A stretch of DNA of 64,000 bases from Terrilactibacillus sp. S3-3 (GTDB taxonomy: Bacteria; Bacillota; Bacilli; Bacillales; Sporolactobacillaceae), in NCBI GenBank assembly GCA_030437565.1, contig CP129291.1, positions 2,914,001 through 2,978,000 of the forward strand, read 5' to 3'. The position numbers and the translations under genes are program-made. Of this stretch, positions 22,767-33,406 are shown one piece after another. The notes under the pieces are model-generated. The model was not told the origin of the DNA. It saw only the letters and a list, made by a program, of their open reading frames with translations, and searched no databases. Numbering within the stretch: the stretch's first letter is position 1; each line of letters starts with the position of its first letter.

Positions 22767-22948
22767 CGAAAAAAACGGCTTTATAATAGGATTCTTCATT
22801 GAAGCGAAAAGTCCTCTTTTCTCAACAAAATTTTTGCTTACTCGATTCTTTTGCTTTAGCAGCGCCATTTTTCACATAAAATAAATTGTCGTCGATCGAT
22901 CCCGGGATTGATATACGCTACTGGAGGTCGACGACAAATAGGGCCCGA
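22767..22948 (-). promoter_or_regulatory. CRISPR leader, copy 1
   Basis: An AT-rich, non-coding 182 bp between the newest repeat and cas2. On the minus strand an ATTATAA box sits about 20 bases before the first repeat and may act as the -10. It contains a perfect inverted repeat, TTGTCGTCGA (22886) with TCGACGACAA (22928). A diverged copy of the whole region lies at 33407-33590 next to a second array. The hairpin could also end the cas transcript. Confidence 0.85.
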
Positions 22949-23212
22949 TTAGATAATGTTCTCATCTCCGCCTTTTTTGATGCCCAGTTCTTCACGGCTT
23001 GAATATTTTTGCGTTCTGAAAGTATAAAAAATAACAGAGTCTTCATCTTTATGCATTAAATGCTCCAACTCGTATTTCAGCTTAACATAATTCGCTCTGG
23101 AGATTTCGCCTTCAAAAACAGAGTTTTGCACCCAATACAAATATTTCCGACAGATTTTAAGCGCCTTTGCTACCCGTTTCACATTAAAATCATAGACAAC
23201 GATCACAAACAT
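22949..23212 (-). CDS. cas2: CRISPR-associated endoribonuclease/adaptation protein Cas2
   Basis: An 87-residue protein, intact. The start FVIVVYDFNVKRVAKAL is the first beta strand with the conserved Asp of Cas2, and the body shows the ferredoxin-like pattern (VQNSVFEGEIS). With Cas1 it forms the spacer-integration complex. GAGGTG precedes the ATG, which lies 9 bases after the cas1 stop. Last gene of the operon, next to the leader where new spacers would be added. Confidence 0.95.
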   Translation of the reverse strand: MFVIVVYDFNVKRVAKALKICRKYLYWVQNSVFEGEISRANYVKLKYELEHLMHKDEDSVIFYTFRTQKYSSREELGIKKGGDENII

Positions 23213-23221
23213 TCAATCACC

Positions 23222-24231
23222 TCACCACAATGATTGATAGGGTTCATATTCCTTTTCACCCATTAAATGTTTTTGTAGTTTATAAATTTCCAACCGAATT
23301 AACCTGCGGTAAGAAACACTTTTTCCTAAATGGCGATGATTCACTGTTGTTCTCATTCGCTTATCCAGTTCGCTGATAAAAATCTTCCGGCCTTTTTCCG
23401 ACAGAAGAATGCCTCCAATTTGGGCATCAAAGTCTTTTTTTGTCAGCATCCGTCTATTGATCAAGCTAAAAATCAGTCGATCAATCATAATCGGCTTAAA
23501 AATTTCAGCAATATCCAGATTAAGTGAAAATCGGCGGAAATTGGTTGAATGAAGATAGCCGATTCTTGGATCGAGATAAGTTTTATAAATCTCACTGAGT
23601 ACCATTGTATAGCAGATTGAGTTGCCGAAGCTTATCAAGGCATTCATTCGGTTCAGAGGCGGCCGGCGGCTTCTTTTTTCAAATTCAAAATCCGGCTGTT
23701 GACCGGCTATATGATCAAAAGCTTGATAATAAGTTTCCCGGGCATGCCCTTCAACCGACATCAGTTCTTCAACATCCATTTCAGGAGTGAGCGAGGCTTT
23801 ATCGGTTAATAGCTGATCATGAACAGCCATGATCTGCTTTTTGCCGGATTGCACTCGGGATTCATAATATTTGAGCACTCGGACCATCTGGCCAATCGTA
23901 CTCAATAAAACTTTTGGCAATTTTGCATCGTTTTTTTTTTATCTGAATAGTACTCCGCCTGTTTAAGTATTATATATCCGGCGTTCAAATGTTCACGGGG
24001 ATAAAAACTGCCGATATAATAACCGTAATGATTAAAATAATGCAAACAAATTTCTTTTTGCGACACAAACTCAAGGAAACGCTTGGACACATCAACTTCG
24101 CCAAAAAGATAGATGTCATTAATGTCCTCAACCGGGAAATATTTCTTCTTCTCTTCTGTTTCAAAATAGAGACTGTTATCTTTTCGTTTCAACTCGCCGC
24201 TTTGAAAAATATACAAAGTTTTTTTCTTCAT
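23222..24231 (-). CDS. cas1: CRISPR integrase Cas1, type I-B (frameshifted)
   Basis: Metal-dependent integrase that inserts spacers, about 336 residues. The start is KKKTLYIFQSGELKRKDNSL and the beta-rich N-terminal domain continues to about residue 110. One frame change near 23920 falls in a run of A. The C-terminal helical domain has SVEGHARETYYQAF with the catalytic Glu, and GYLHSTNFRRFSLNLDIAE with the catalytic His and acidic residue. ATG at 24231 begins 1 base after the cas4 stop. Sequence type matches Cas1 of I-B loci. Confidence 0.95.
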
Positions 24232-24232
24232 C

Positions 24233-24740
24233 TTAACCCTCCGCCCAGCAAAATTCTCGGTATGCACACTTGCGGCAAAACGTGATTTTTTTCGGACTTG
24301 GAGGTACCGGAAACGTTGATAATCTTTTTATCCCGTTCACGATTTCTTCCAACTTTTCAATGGCAGCTTCAGTCAATACAACATCTTCTTTTCTTCTTTC
24401 CTCGGAACCGCAATTCGCCTTTTGCCGAAATGCCCATTTTCTTAAAAGTATACAAATAATAAAGCAGTTGGTAGGTCGCGCTTCTCTTAAATTTCGAAGT
24501 TTTTTTGATCTCTTTGACAACTAATTGACCGTTGTGATTGGCGATTTGATCGACTTTAATTGTCCCGACTTCAATCTCCTTTTTCGCCTTTCCATATCTG
24601 TATTCGTGAATAAACCGACCGATTTCAATATTCTCTTCTTCTTCATCGGGAGCAATTTGGTGAATCATCAGCCAGGTTTCTCTTTGACAGATAAGATAAT
24701 ACCAGACATACGTTCCGGTTATCGCTGCTTCCTCTTCCAA
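24233..24740 (-). CDS. cas4: CRISPR-associated exonuclease Cas4 (frameshifted)
   Basis: RecB-like nuclease with an Fe-S cluster that trims and orients new spacers. About 168 residues. One cluster Cys is in YYLICQRETWL near the N-terminus and three are in FCRKCAYREFCWA at the C-terminus. KVDQI and VKEIKK carry the PD-(D/E)xK core residues. The start is a TTG at 24740 with AGGGGAGGTG seven bases ahead. One frame change near 24400 is next to an A-rich stretch. Sits between cas3 and cas1, which is typical. Confidence 0.92.
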
Positions 24741-24757
24741 TGTCCCACCTCCCCTGC

Positions 24758-27095
24758 TTAAAGAATATTGTCAAATTCTTCATAAGCCGTTTTAAATCCT
24801 AATCGATCATCATAAGCATCCGAATCTTCCAGAATAGGAATCCCTTTGTTCAGATAATCTTCCCGGCTGACTACCTTTAGCGCCTTTTTAACAGGAATAT
24901 CAGAACATAGTAGTGGAACAAAATCATGAACGCTTTTCTTTCCGTAAAACTTAGAGAAGACATAAAAGATTTGTCGCTGTACCGCTCATAAATATCACGA
25001 GGCTTGGACAGATGAAGTTTGTCTTGTAAAAAAGCGACATCGTCCGGTACGGATGCTAAATTTTCCGGTGGTGTCCACGGAATAAATAATGGAAGTTTCA
25101 AATAGTCTTTGTTAAAAGGCTGATAACATGATAAATCCAGCCAGCGCCCTTCCGCTGCATCCCTAATCGCGGATAAGACCGACTCATAAGTATTTTCTTT
25201 AAACATTTTCCGGTAATAATCATGCACTAATCCGACCAATTGCGATTCGGACCAGCACGTTTGTTTTTCAAGCAATTCATCCGTAATTTGCTGCAATGCT
25301 TTGTTATAAATGCATGTCCGTGTATCCTTTATTCCTTCACAAAAAAAAAAAAAAAAGGGAAAACAGTGATTCGTCCTTTTTCATCCCCTTCAAGATGACG
25401 ACGATTCCCGCCCGGCCGCCTGAATAATTGAAGGCAAAATCGGTAGAGCTCTGGCAATATGCTGAAAGCTCATATCAACTCCGGCTTCCAAAATCTGTGT
25501 TGAAATAACATAAAGCGGATACTGCCTAAGCTCGCTTAAAACTTCTTTTATTCGATTAAGCATCATTTTCTTATGAATTGGCAGCATCAAGCCATGAATC
25601 AAAAACGCCCGTTCATCTTGCAACGCATTGAATACCCGATAAGCGTCCTCTATGGTATTAAAAATCGCCGCCTGGGAATCCCGTTCATTGGCCTTCAACA
25701 ATTGGATCACCGAATACTCATCCTGAGGTTTTTGCTCCACATAGAGATCGTAGCGATCATTTTTATCGGCGGCCTTCACTTGAAGCTTGGTTGGATCCGT
25801 TCTAAGCCCATATTTAAACGGTGGCATGGTTGCCGATAAAAAAATCACTTTCAGCTGCAATAGATCAGCCAGTACATCAAGCCCGCATAAAAACAAATTC
25901 CATACGTCCGCTTGAAAAATTTGCGGTTCATCTATAATGATGACACTGTTTTGCAAAAAAGAGCGACGCAAACAATTTTGAGCCCGATTGGGAAACAAAG
26001 CCTGCCATAACTGCTGGAAACTAGTACAAACAATCGGATGCGCCCAAGCTTCCATTGCCAGCTGGCTTTCTTCGGCTCTTTGCTCATCCCTGCCGACGAT
26101 CGCCAATGAATGATGCTCCAGTGGAATGATGCCCGTCGCCTTTTTAATCTCTTGGCTGTTTTGTTCCAAAATAGCTAGATAAGGAGCAACATAAACGATT
26201 TTTGTAAATCCTTTGTTTTCGACAAACCAGCCGGCCATTTTTAAGCTTGTCATCGTTTTGCCATAGCCTGTCGGCATATCGACCGTATAAAAAGTGTCGT
26301 CAGGGTGCGCTTGCATTTGTTCTATAATCATCGTTTGAGACACTTTTCTAGCCCTCTTCAAAGGATTGTTCGACGATAAATTTTCACAATATTCATCGAA
26401 TGTTTTACAATTGAATCAGACATATCATTAATTTTTTGATTGGAAATAAACTTGACATCAAACCGATCGCCCGAGATAAGGCTTGTAGTCAGCTTCCGCC
26501 ATTTTTGCAGTTTGATCATTAAATCATAGGAAGGATAATCGTCATAACTTAAGTCCAATTCATCTTCGACATCTTCGATAACCTCTTCCCCGTCGCCAAT
26601 CCACTTCTCCAATTGCTCCACTTCAAAAGACAAACCGGCCAGCTCCGCATACTGTTCTTTTAAAAAAGTTTCAATGCCGTTTAAATCAAGCATCATCCAA
26701 TCATATTGCTTCAACCAGTCGGTATTATGGATGTTTTTTAACTGACTATGGTGATCAGCGATGTCCCTAGTAAGCCAAATCCAGTCGATTTTTAGCCTTT
26801 CCCACGTATCCGTTTGCAGCAAAAAATAGTGACCAATGTAGGAAAAAAAAGAAGGCTCCGCAATCGGAGTGATTGGGACCCTTTTTTATTTTTTCGTTCG
26901 AATATACTCTTGCCAATCCGCATGATTCTTGGCAATATCGTGGCACAGGCCGGCAAGGCCGATCAGTTCTACCCTAACAGAATCCCGCTCGTCTTGAAAA
27001 AAGGCACTCATCGCCTCTTTGACATTAACGAGATGTTCGATCAGCAAAGAACCGGGGCGGGCAATGCTTTCTTTTAAAGGCACTATATGAGACAT
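24758..27095 (-). CDS. cas3: CRISPR helicase-nuclease Cas3 (frameshifted)
   Basis: Effector nuclease-helicase that degrades targeted DNA, about 780 residues. The HD nuclease domain opens the protein, with HLVNVKE and LAGLCHDIAKNHADWQ. The helicase part shows DMPTGYGKT (Walker A), IIIDEPQIF (motif II), FLSATMPP (motif III) and, across a frame change, QAAGR followed by NRRHLEGDEKG (motif VI). A 16-base A-run at 25341-25356 lies inside the gene and probably reflects a length error. Other frame changes are near 26890, 26370, 25385 and 24880. The start overlaps the cas5 stop by about 13 bases. Confidence 0.93.
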
Positions 27096-27775
27096 ACAGT
27101 TTTTCCTCCAATTCTCGCTATTTGTTCGCCCTTTTGACGTTCTGTCTTTTTTATAAAGCGGATTGATTGGCCATTTCTTTCATATAAAAATGAAACGGAT
27201 TCTTCAAATGTTCGATCGCCTAAATAATGTTTCATAAACCCGCCCGCTCTGCTGTAATACCTGTCTTCATCCATGATCAAATCGCTGATCACATTCGTAG
27301 GGATAACCGATTGAGTTGTAATTTCCCGTTCAGTATCAATTAGATCAATATTTGTTTCATAGTCAACGAACTTTGGAAAGGTCAGAGCATAGGCAACAAC
27401 TACCTAGATAAGTCGGGTAAAAACAGACTGACGATGGGTTAATTTGTCTGCCAATTCATCAACATGCTCGCCCCCGGCGTAATAAATCCTGTAATAAGGA
27501 TTAATCAATAATTCAATCGTCGTCGGCCGATTAAAACTCAGATCGGCATCTTTTCCAAGCATTGACAATTGCTGAGATGTCGTTTTTACCGGATGCAGCA
27601 GCTGGACGCCGACTTTATCATCGGTCATAAAATCGGTGATGCCTAGAATTGCCCCTACTAACCCCTTTGCCGCCGTCGGTGTAAAAAATGGATACGTTAA
27701 CTGCGTTGCTGTCGTGTCCGGTCTCCTGAAATGGGCCAGTTTCCCTTTTAGATCAAAAGTGACTGTATTCATCAT
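27083..27775 (-). CDS. cas5: Cascade subunit Cas5, type I-B (frameshifted)
   Basis: RAMP protein that binds the 5' handle of crRNA in the Cascade complex. About 230 residues. The N-terminal hallmark is LAHFRRPDTTATQLTYPFF then PTAAKGLVGAILG. A frame change near 27415 leads to the C-terminal half, which ends ERQKGEQIARIGGKTVCLI. It starts with tandem ATGs at 27775, 7 bases after the cas7 stop, and overlaps cas3 at its end. Confidence 0.9.
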
Positions 27776-27781
27776 TTTTCC

Positions 27782-28750
27782 CTACCACAATGATTGTTCA
27801 AAATCAGTAATATCGCCGTCTATGTCCAATGCAGGATGGTGCCAAATACGGCAGCGAGCAATTTTGTCGCGATACTGACCCAATGTTTCTAAGAGTGGTT
27901 TGATATGATATGGATAGTGATGTCTTTCACCGATGAAGGCTGTTTTCCCGATTGCCGCCATTCATTCGCTTCGGGCGTCAGCGATATCAAGTCTTCCAAA
28001 TAACCGATTCTGAAAAACGGATCATTGTACTCCACATGGATGAGCAGCAAAGGCTGTTGCTGCCCTCTTCCTCTCGCCTGCCTATGCTGAGTGCCTTGCC
28101 ATAGTGCTTTCAATAGCAGTTCTTGGTCGTCTTCGGTCATGCCGCTTAATTCGGCATTTTTCGCATTGATCACCGCCGGCATCGCAAAGACGGCGAAAGG
28201 AACAATATAGCTTGTCCAAATGGTGCCCTGCGTCTTGCCGCCTTCTTCTCCTTCTTTAACATCCGTGCTCGGCATCACGACCGTACCTTGTATGTATTGA
28301 CTGTCGACCGGATGAAGCGAATGAGCCCAGCCAAATTGCACCGGACCGGTTAAATTAAACTTGGGCTTTACCGAATAAACGATGCCGAATGTCCGCACAT
28401 CGAAGAAGCTATGTTCAATTAACACCGACTTCATATCTTTTTTTGCCTCTTTCTCCAAGCCGACTTTTTCCGCAATCGCTTCGGCAAGACTTCCGCGGCC
28501 GAGAAGTTTCCCCTTATCGTTCACAACAGGCCGGACAAAAATAAAATTGTGCTTGTTTTTTCTCCGCCTTCCGGTTCGGCATCAATAACGTAATCGCGGA
28601 CGTCCCTCTTAATGCTGACATCACTTAATGAAATCCTGCCGTCTTCTTCCGGAAAAAAATTCGTCTTGCATCGCTGTCTTGTAAAGGATCTCTGTTCGGT
28701 ATACCGTCCTTCACCGATTTAACGAACAATAATTCTCCGTTATTTACCAT
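27782..28750 (-). CDS. cas7: Cascade backbone Cas7/Csh2, type I-B (frameshifted)
   Basis: Forms the helical crRNA-binding backbone of Cascade. About 320 residues. ATG at 28750 overlaps the end of cas8b. The N-terminus reads NNGELLFVKSVKDGIPNRDP. Central motifs are SFFDVRTFGIVY and TGPVQFGWAHSLHPV, typical of Csh2. Frame changes near 28640, 28530 and 27905 interrupt the gene. The final 43 residues (PLLETLGQYRDKIARCRI onward, to EQSLW) follow the last change, so the true stop is at 27782 rather than the earlier apparent stop. Confidence 0.92.
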
Positions 28751-30787
28751 TGACCATTTCCTCCTCTTTGCTTGCTTGTCCCGCAGCGCCGCTTTCATTT
28801 TCTTGAGGCGGTTTCCGATAGACCAGGTAGCCCGACCAAAAAGCGGTCATAAATTTATCCTTTTCTTTGGTTAGCAAGCCTTTTTCATCGACATCGATGA
28901 AGGCTGCCAGTACAATTTCCTAAAATCGGGTAAAAATTACCCGCTACATTCAGGCTCCACTGTTCTTTTAATTCTTCACATCTTAATACACCATTTTTCC
29001 AAACCATTTGCGGTGTTAATTGGCTGCCAAACTTCATGACCCGATGTTTGACAAAATCACGACCGGTTTTAACTTGATAGGAATTTGAAAACTGCCTTAA
29101 TAAGAGGCCCGATACAAAACCGAGCGATTCTGCTGTTTCAAGATCATCCGTCGAAAAAACCCGCCTGGTGATACTTTTCAATCATTTCCGTCCAACGGCT
29201 CAATGGATTCACCCCTTTTTGATTAAGCATTCATTCGTTTATTATATTCATCATAAAAAGTCAGGAACATATAGTGAAAAATTAATTCATCCACCATGCC
29301 CCAATGGTCTTCCTTGTTGGCCAGTTCAGTCAGTTTCACGGCCGTCGTCCGATAGAGCCTGTCCAATGCAATCGGCTCTTTGTGGAAAACCGACTGGATG
29401 GAGCTCCATAAGTACCCCGGCCCATATGCATTAGACAACATTGTTGGTAGCGTCTCAGTCCGATAAAACGGCTTTTGAGCGCTGCTTGGCACATGGAAAA
29501 AATGGCGAATATCCAAAAGTTCTTTTTTATTTATCGAACGAATAATCGCTTGCAGCGTTGCGGCAACGGACGGAATCACATCTTCAATCAGCATACGCAA
29601 ATGCATGTTGCCCCGGGACAAATCACCTGAATAATAAAGGATCATGAGACGGTGCTCATTGGTGAATTTTGGAATCATCCGGTCAATGCCAGCTAGTATC
29701 TTTAACTGAAGATCATCCGCTCCCCGTTCATTTTTCAAGATGCGGCGATACTTTTCGTAAAGTTGCTGCGAATCGCCTTCTAGCAGCGGCAAAACAAGCG
29801 GCACGCCGAATATGGTGTCGAAACTGGCCGCGCTCATATGTCTTTTGGCCTCAACACTTGTGACAGGTGCAAACAATTCCTTCAGCAAGCCTCCTGTAAT
29901 CGGAACCGTGATTTGTTTTAAAAAAATTGGGCGCCGTACAAAAAAGCTTCATAATTTTTTTTTTTATCTATTTTGATCCCTTTTGTCCATTCATCCTTAT
30001 TCCAGTAAATAGATCTTGGCATTTCCCAAGTAGGCGACATCCAAAGCCAGGATTTATTGTAAATGGACACTACTACTTCTTCGCGTTGATTTGTTAATGT
30101 TGAGATCGCATTCTTGGCGTATCCAAGTGATTTTGCCTCAATAAACCGGCTTTCGACAATATCTTCCAATGCTTTATCCTCGTCTAAACACACATTCCTA
30201 TTTGGCTGCAGAGAACTTTCTACAATCCATAAATAGTGTTGTTTGGATGGCTCCAACTCTTTCATAATGCGGAAAGTGGACAGCCGGTGATCAATGATAT
30301 ATAAAATTCCTAATTGCTTCTCTGAACTTAAAAATTCGTCGTAATGAGCATTTAATTCCGCAGCAATCCGCCCAGCCACTTGATGCAGTTCATCATCAGA
30401 ATACCCTTTATAGGGTACAGTATTTTTCAACCGTGGCAAGATCACTTTCTCTGCAAAATTATCCGGCTGATTCATCGCTTTAATGTGCTTATCGTAAACT
30501 AAATAACACGGAACCGGATAAATCCCTTGAGCGACCAACGGGTTCCCGCCGTTTGGATACAAAATTGGGAAAGCACTATTTCGCCGGCTGCCCTGCTTTT
30601 CTTGTCCTGTCATTTTCAAAAAATGATAGGCCGATCTCTCTTTATCTATTTCGACAGCAAAAATATGTTTGAAAAAGTTCTTGCAGTTTTCTTCCGCCAC
30701 GTCTGTCAGCCAGCGGATTCTTTCTTCATTTGGTAAATTTCCTTGAACAATCGGCCTTCCGACCCGAATGATGGATTCCGCAAGCAT
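28740..30787 (-). CDS. cas8b: Cascade large subunit Cas8b, type I-B (frameshifted)
   Basis: Large subunit that recognises the PAM and recruits Cas3. About 680 residues. Begins LAESIIRVGRPIVQGNLPNEE. Middle parts include FPILYPNGGNPLVAQGIYPV and DDLQLKILAGIDRMIPKF. The C-terminus has DLETAESLGFVSGLLLRQF and then FIDVDEKGLLTKEKDKFM with a polar tail. Frame changes occur near 29930 (A-run), 29210 and 28920. It begins 3 bases after the cas6 stop and overlaps cas7 at the end. Large subunits diverge fast, so the subtype call leans on operon order (cas6-cas8b-cas7-cas5-cas3-cas4-cas1-cas2). Confidence 0.88.
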
Positions 30788-30790
30788 GAG

Positions 30791-31553
30791 TCACCCTCCT
30801 CCCGTCTTCTCCATCTTAAACATCCCGAATCCCTGGCTGTTTTTACTGCCCAGGCCAACTGAATACAGAAAGTTAAACATTTTTGGATCCGCGCTCAGCA
30901 GTGAAAGTACCTCCCCAGGCATTTATGATGGTCTTTCGGTAATTGGTCACAACCTTGTCTTTTGCCGACACATGAAGCGGCGCGAATGATATCGAACCAT
31001 TAAAGGGTTCTTGATAAAACGCCTCATATTTTTTGATACTGTTTTTAATTAATAGATGGCTAAACACTTCATCATCCGGGTGAAAATAATGGGTCAGATG
31101 TCCACCGTCTTCCTTTTCATATGTACTGTAAATCGTAATCGGTGAGAGCATAGAGATTGCGGCTGAATCAACGGGTTCCATCGTTTTTTCATATTGCAGG
31201 CCCTCGATTATGGCATTTTGCTTTCCCAGTTTTACAACGCCGGCCAGTAGAAATTTTTCGCCCAAAGCATTGATAAAATCAGGCAGAATCGATCCGATAT
31301 ACCAATCCACCTTGTCCTTAAAAATGAGTTCGCCGCTTTCTCGCTCAAAATAAAAGGGTCCCAGCAATCTGCTGAAAGTGAATAACTTAAAACGGCGATT
31401 TTGATATGCAAACCCTTCATCATGAAGAAAACTTTGGAGTGTTCTGTCTTTTTCCAAAGAATGATAAATAATTCCTTGCAAGAGCGACTGATAATGGATG
31501 GGCACCATGAGTCGCCCATTATCATCAGCATGCAATGTGATTTTTAACCGCAT
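30791..31553 (-). CDS. cas6: crRNA-processing endoribonuclease Cas6 (frameshifted)
   Basis: Cuts pre-crRNA within the repeat, leaving the 8-base ATTGAAAC handle. About 254 residues. The N-terminus is RLKITLHADDNGRLMVPIHY with a candidate catalytic His region. The C-terminal Gly-rich loop reads VGLGSKNSQGFGMFK after a frame change near 30895. The start has AAAGGAGGTG, the strongest ribosome site of the operon. A TATAAT box at 31580-31585 lies just upstream on the minus strand, with a poor -35, and probably drives the whole cas operon. Confidence 0.92.
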
Positions 31554-31678
31554 CAGGCACCTCCTTTCGTCCTATTTCTATTATACTCCAAAAACAATTC
31601 TGAAAATGTGAATATTTGTTAAATAATCAAAATAAAAAGGCACTCAAATAAACCAAACTGTTCTTCATGAGTTTTTAA

Positions 31679-31740
31679 GCGGCAACCCTTATAGGTAAGA
31701 TATATAAACGAATATTTCAATTCCCTCTAAGGTAAAATCG
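31679..31740 (-). repeat. degenerate CRISPR-repeat remnants upstream of cas6
   Basis: Two stretches resemble the array repeat: CCCTTATAGGTAAGAT near 31686 and TTTCAATTCCCTCTAAGG near 31712, each keeping more than half of the repeat. They lie between the cas promoter and the small membrane gene, in the same orientation as the main array. Confidence 0.65.
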
Positions 31741-31832
31741 GATCATTTTTTGAACATGATTCGCATAAATGCATCATTCTTATAACACCTCCTTCTTACT
31801 GATGCTTACTCAGCTTTTAAAAATACTTTTAT

Positions 31833-32069
31833 CTATACCTCTAGAATATCAAGTCCCATAATCACGAGTGAAAGCACAATATCAACAGCGACGAATATGC
31901 CAAATAAAACATAACTAAACGTATCAGTATAAAAATGAAAAGTGAGGCAGACGATAACCTGAATGCCGAATAAAATAATCAATATTTTGAATCTTTTCGC
32001 CAGCTTCTTTTCATTTCTCGGCCGCATTCCGCTTTTGTATCTGGCATGAAATTCAGCCTTCCCCTTCAT
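31833..32069 (-). CDS. small two-helix membrane protein, unknown function
   Basis: A 78-residue intact protein. The first 27 residues are basic (Lys/Arg-rich, predicted cytoplasmic). Two hydrophobic segments follow, about residues 28-47 and 52-74, joined by a short loop containing YTDTFSY. GGAGTGG precedes the ATG at 32069. I do not recognise the family. It lies between the Doc toxin and the cas operon, all on the minus strand. A membrane partner of the defence block is possible, but nothing in the sequence shows it. Confidence 0.6.
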   Translation of the reverse strand: MKGKAEFHARYKSGMRPRNEKKLAKRFKILIILFGIQVIVCLTFHFYTDTFSYVLFGIFVAVDIVLSLVIMGLDILEV

Positions 32070-32272
32070 TCAAATTACCACTCCAAATGCTATGAAAAAA
32101 CCGCCGGGTGGAATAATGAAAAGAACATCAAACAAGCGAGTTAGCAAAGGCATGCCCCTCTCCATCTCTCCTACGATCCTGACTGTCTTCGATGCCGTTG
32201 GAAAGATAAAAAGAAGGCTGGATTAAAGACCATTTTCCAACCTTCAAACGGCAGCTTAAAGGCCTACCCTCT

Positions 32273-32709
32273 TCACATATCAAACTTATTTTTTCCATCA
32301 GGAGAAGTGGAATGGCTTTTGATCCAGCTACTGATGTCTTCAAGGCTAATTTTTTATTTTGCTGATCAGCTATTTGGATGGTAAATTCAACCACTTCTTT
32401 AGTGTGTGTTGGCTTTTTAAATTCAATACCATTGTTTTTCAAAAAGATAACAAGTGAAACAAAACCGGTTCTCTTATTTGCATTAAAAAAGGGGTGATTT
32501 TGGACAACACTTTGATAAAGCGCCGCTGCTTTATCGTAAATACTTGGATAAGCATCGCTGCCAAAAGCAGACTGTTTCGGCCTGTTCACCGCACTGTTTA
32601 ATAAAGCAGGTTCTTTAACTCCAATATCTTCACCCGGCGTATCCCTTTTTATCAAAGCTGCATTGATAAAAATCAAATGATTTTCAGTCAAAAAAATGAT
32701 GCTTTTCAT
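32273..32709 (-). CDS. doc: Doc-type Fic toxin (death-on-curing, frameshifted)
   Basis: Fic-fold kinase toxin; Doc proteins phosphorylate EF-Tu and stop translation. About 145 residues. It starts IIFLTENHLIFINAALI and carries the Fic/Doc motif HPFFNANKRTGF with the catalytic His. A frame change near 32325 gives the more natural C-terminus DISSWIKSHSTSPDG, ending at 32273, rather than a longer basic tail. The start overlaps the antitoxin stop by 4 bases, so the pair is translationally coupled. Confidence 0.85.
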
Positions 32710-32953
32710 CGTTTTGTTAATTCCTTAATGGCCTTATCATATTCATCCATAACTTCATTAACCATTTTGATGAAGTCCAAGTCTACGCCTTGAGGAAGCT
32801 CTATCTTTTTTTTTTTTTTTTCAATGTTCACAGTACTATCATCTTGAAGCCGAAATACAACTCCGTCACCCTGCTTTGCATTTAAATGCTTCAGCACGGC
32901 CTGGGAAGCGTCAAGCCTAAACTGTTTCCTATCTTAACAAGTTTTCTTTCCAT
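32706..32953 (-). CDS. AbrB/MazE-type antitoxin partnered with Doc (frameshifted)
   Basis: Short DNA-binding antitoxin of about 82 residues. The N-terminal swapped-hairpin domain reads ERKLVKIGNSLGLTLP, then QAVLKHLNAKQGDGVVF and LQDDSTVNIEK, a SpoVT/AbrB fold. The C-terminal part (DFIKMVNEVMDEYDKAIKEL) would wrap the toxin. One base is missing near 32905. A T16 tract (32806-32821) encodes five consecutive lysines and may be overlong. The usual role is to neutralise Doc and autorepress the pair. Confidence 0.75.
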
Positions 32954-33146
32954 GGTTAGGTTATGCCTGCCTTCCTTATTTTTATGACCACTATCATTAT
33001 ATTCTTCGTTATAACAATTATACATTAGAATGTTATAATTATTAGTCTGTAAAAAAAGCAAATATGTGATCGCATTATTATCTTATAACATTAAGGTTAT
33101 CATTTCCAAAACGTGGAAAAATTTCATTTTCCGGACTGGTTTCTTG
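32954..33146. other. upstream region of the antitoxin-toxin pair
   Basis: A very AT-rich 190 bp between the mini-array and the antitoxin start. It contains TTATAACAATTATAC and TGTTATAATTATTAG stretches forming loose inverted repeats, which could be an AbrB-type operator and promoter. No gene seen. Confidence 0.35.
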
Positions 33147-33406
33147 GTTCAATCCCTTAGAGGTAAGATCCAAACCAAAAAGATAATAAGAAGGTTTTTG
33201 ATGTACTCAGATTTCAATCCCTCGTAGGTAAGATCCAAACAAACAATACAAGAAATGCCGTTTCATAAGCATACCAGTTTCAATTCCTCATAGGTAAGAT
33301 CCAAACTTAGTGTTAAACTTTGTAGATAGGTATGGAAATGTGTTTCGATTCCTCATAGGTAAGATCCAAACTCAGTCGTCAATCTCAATGATGAGTAGAT
33401 CCAAAC
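33147..33406 (-). CRISPR. decayed CRISPR mini-array, 4-5 repeats
   Basis: Variant repeats start at about 33147, 33211, 33277 and 33342, spaced 64-66 bp. Each keeps the AGGTAAGATCCAAAC end but differs in the first half (for example CAATCCCTTAGAGG, CAATTCCTCATAGG, CGATTCCTCATAGG). A fifth copy at 33395 keeps only the last 12 bases. No two are identical, unlike the main array. A leader copy follows directly. Confidence 0.88.

Noticed and set aside
22949..31553. Type I-A or I-C subtype
   Set aside because: Operon order, separate cas6, Csh2-like Cas7 and a single fused HD-helicase Cas3 fit I-B; no I-A small subunit or I-C Cas8c/Cas5c was seen.
33005..33060. Possible tRNA or small RNA in the AT-rich region before the antitoxin
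   Set aside because: Only loose AT inverted repeats; no cloverleaf or terminator.
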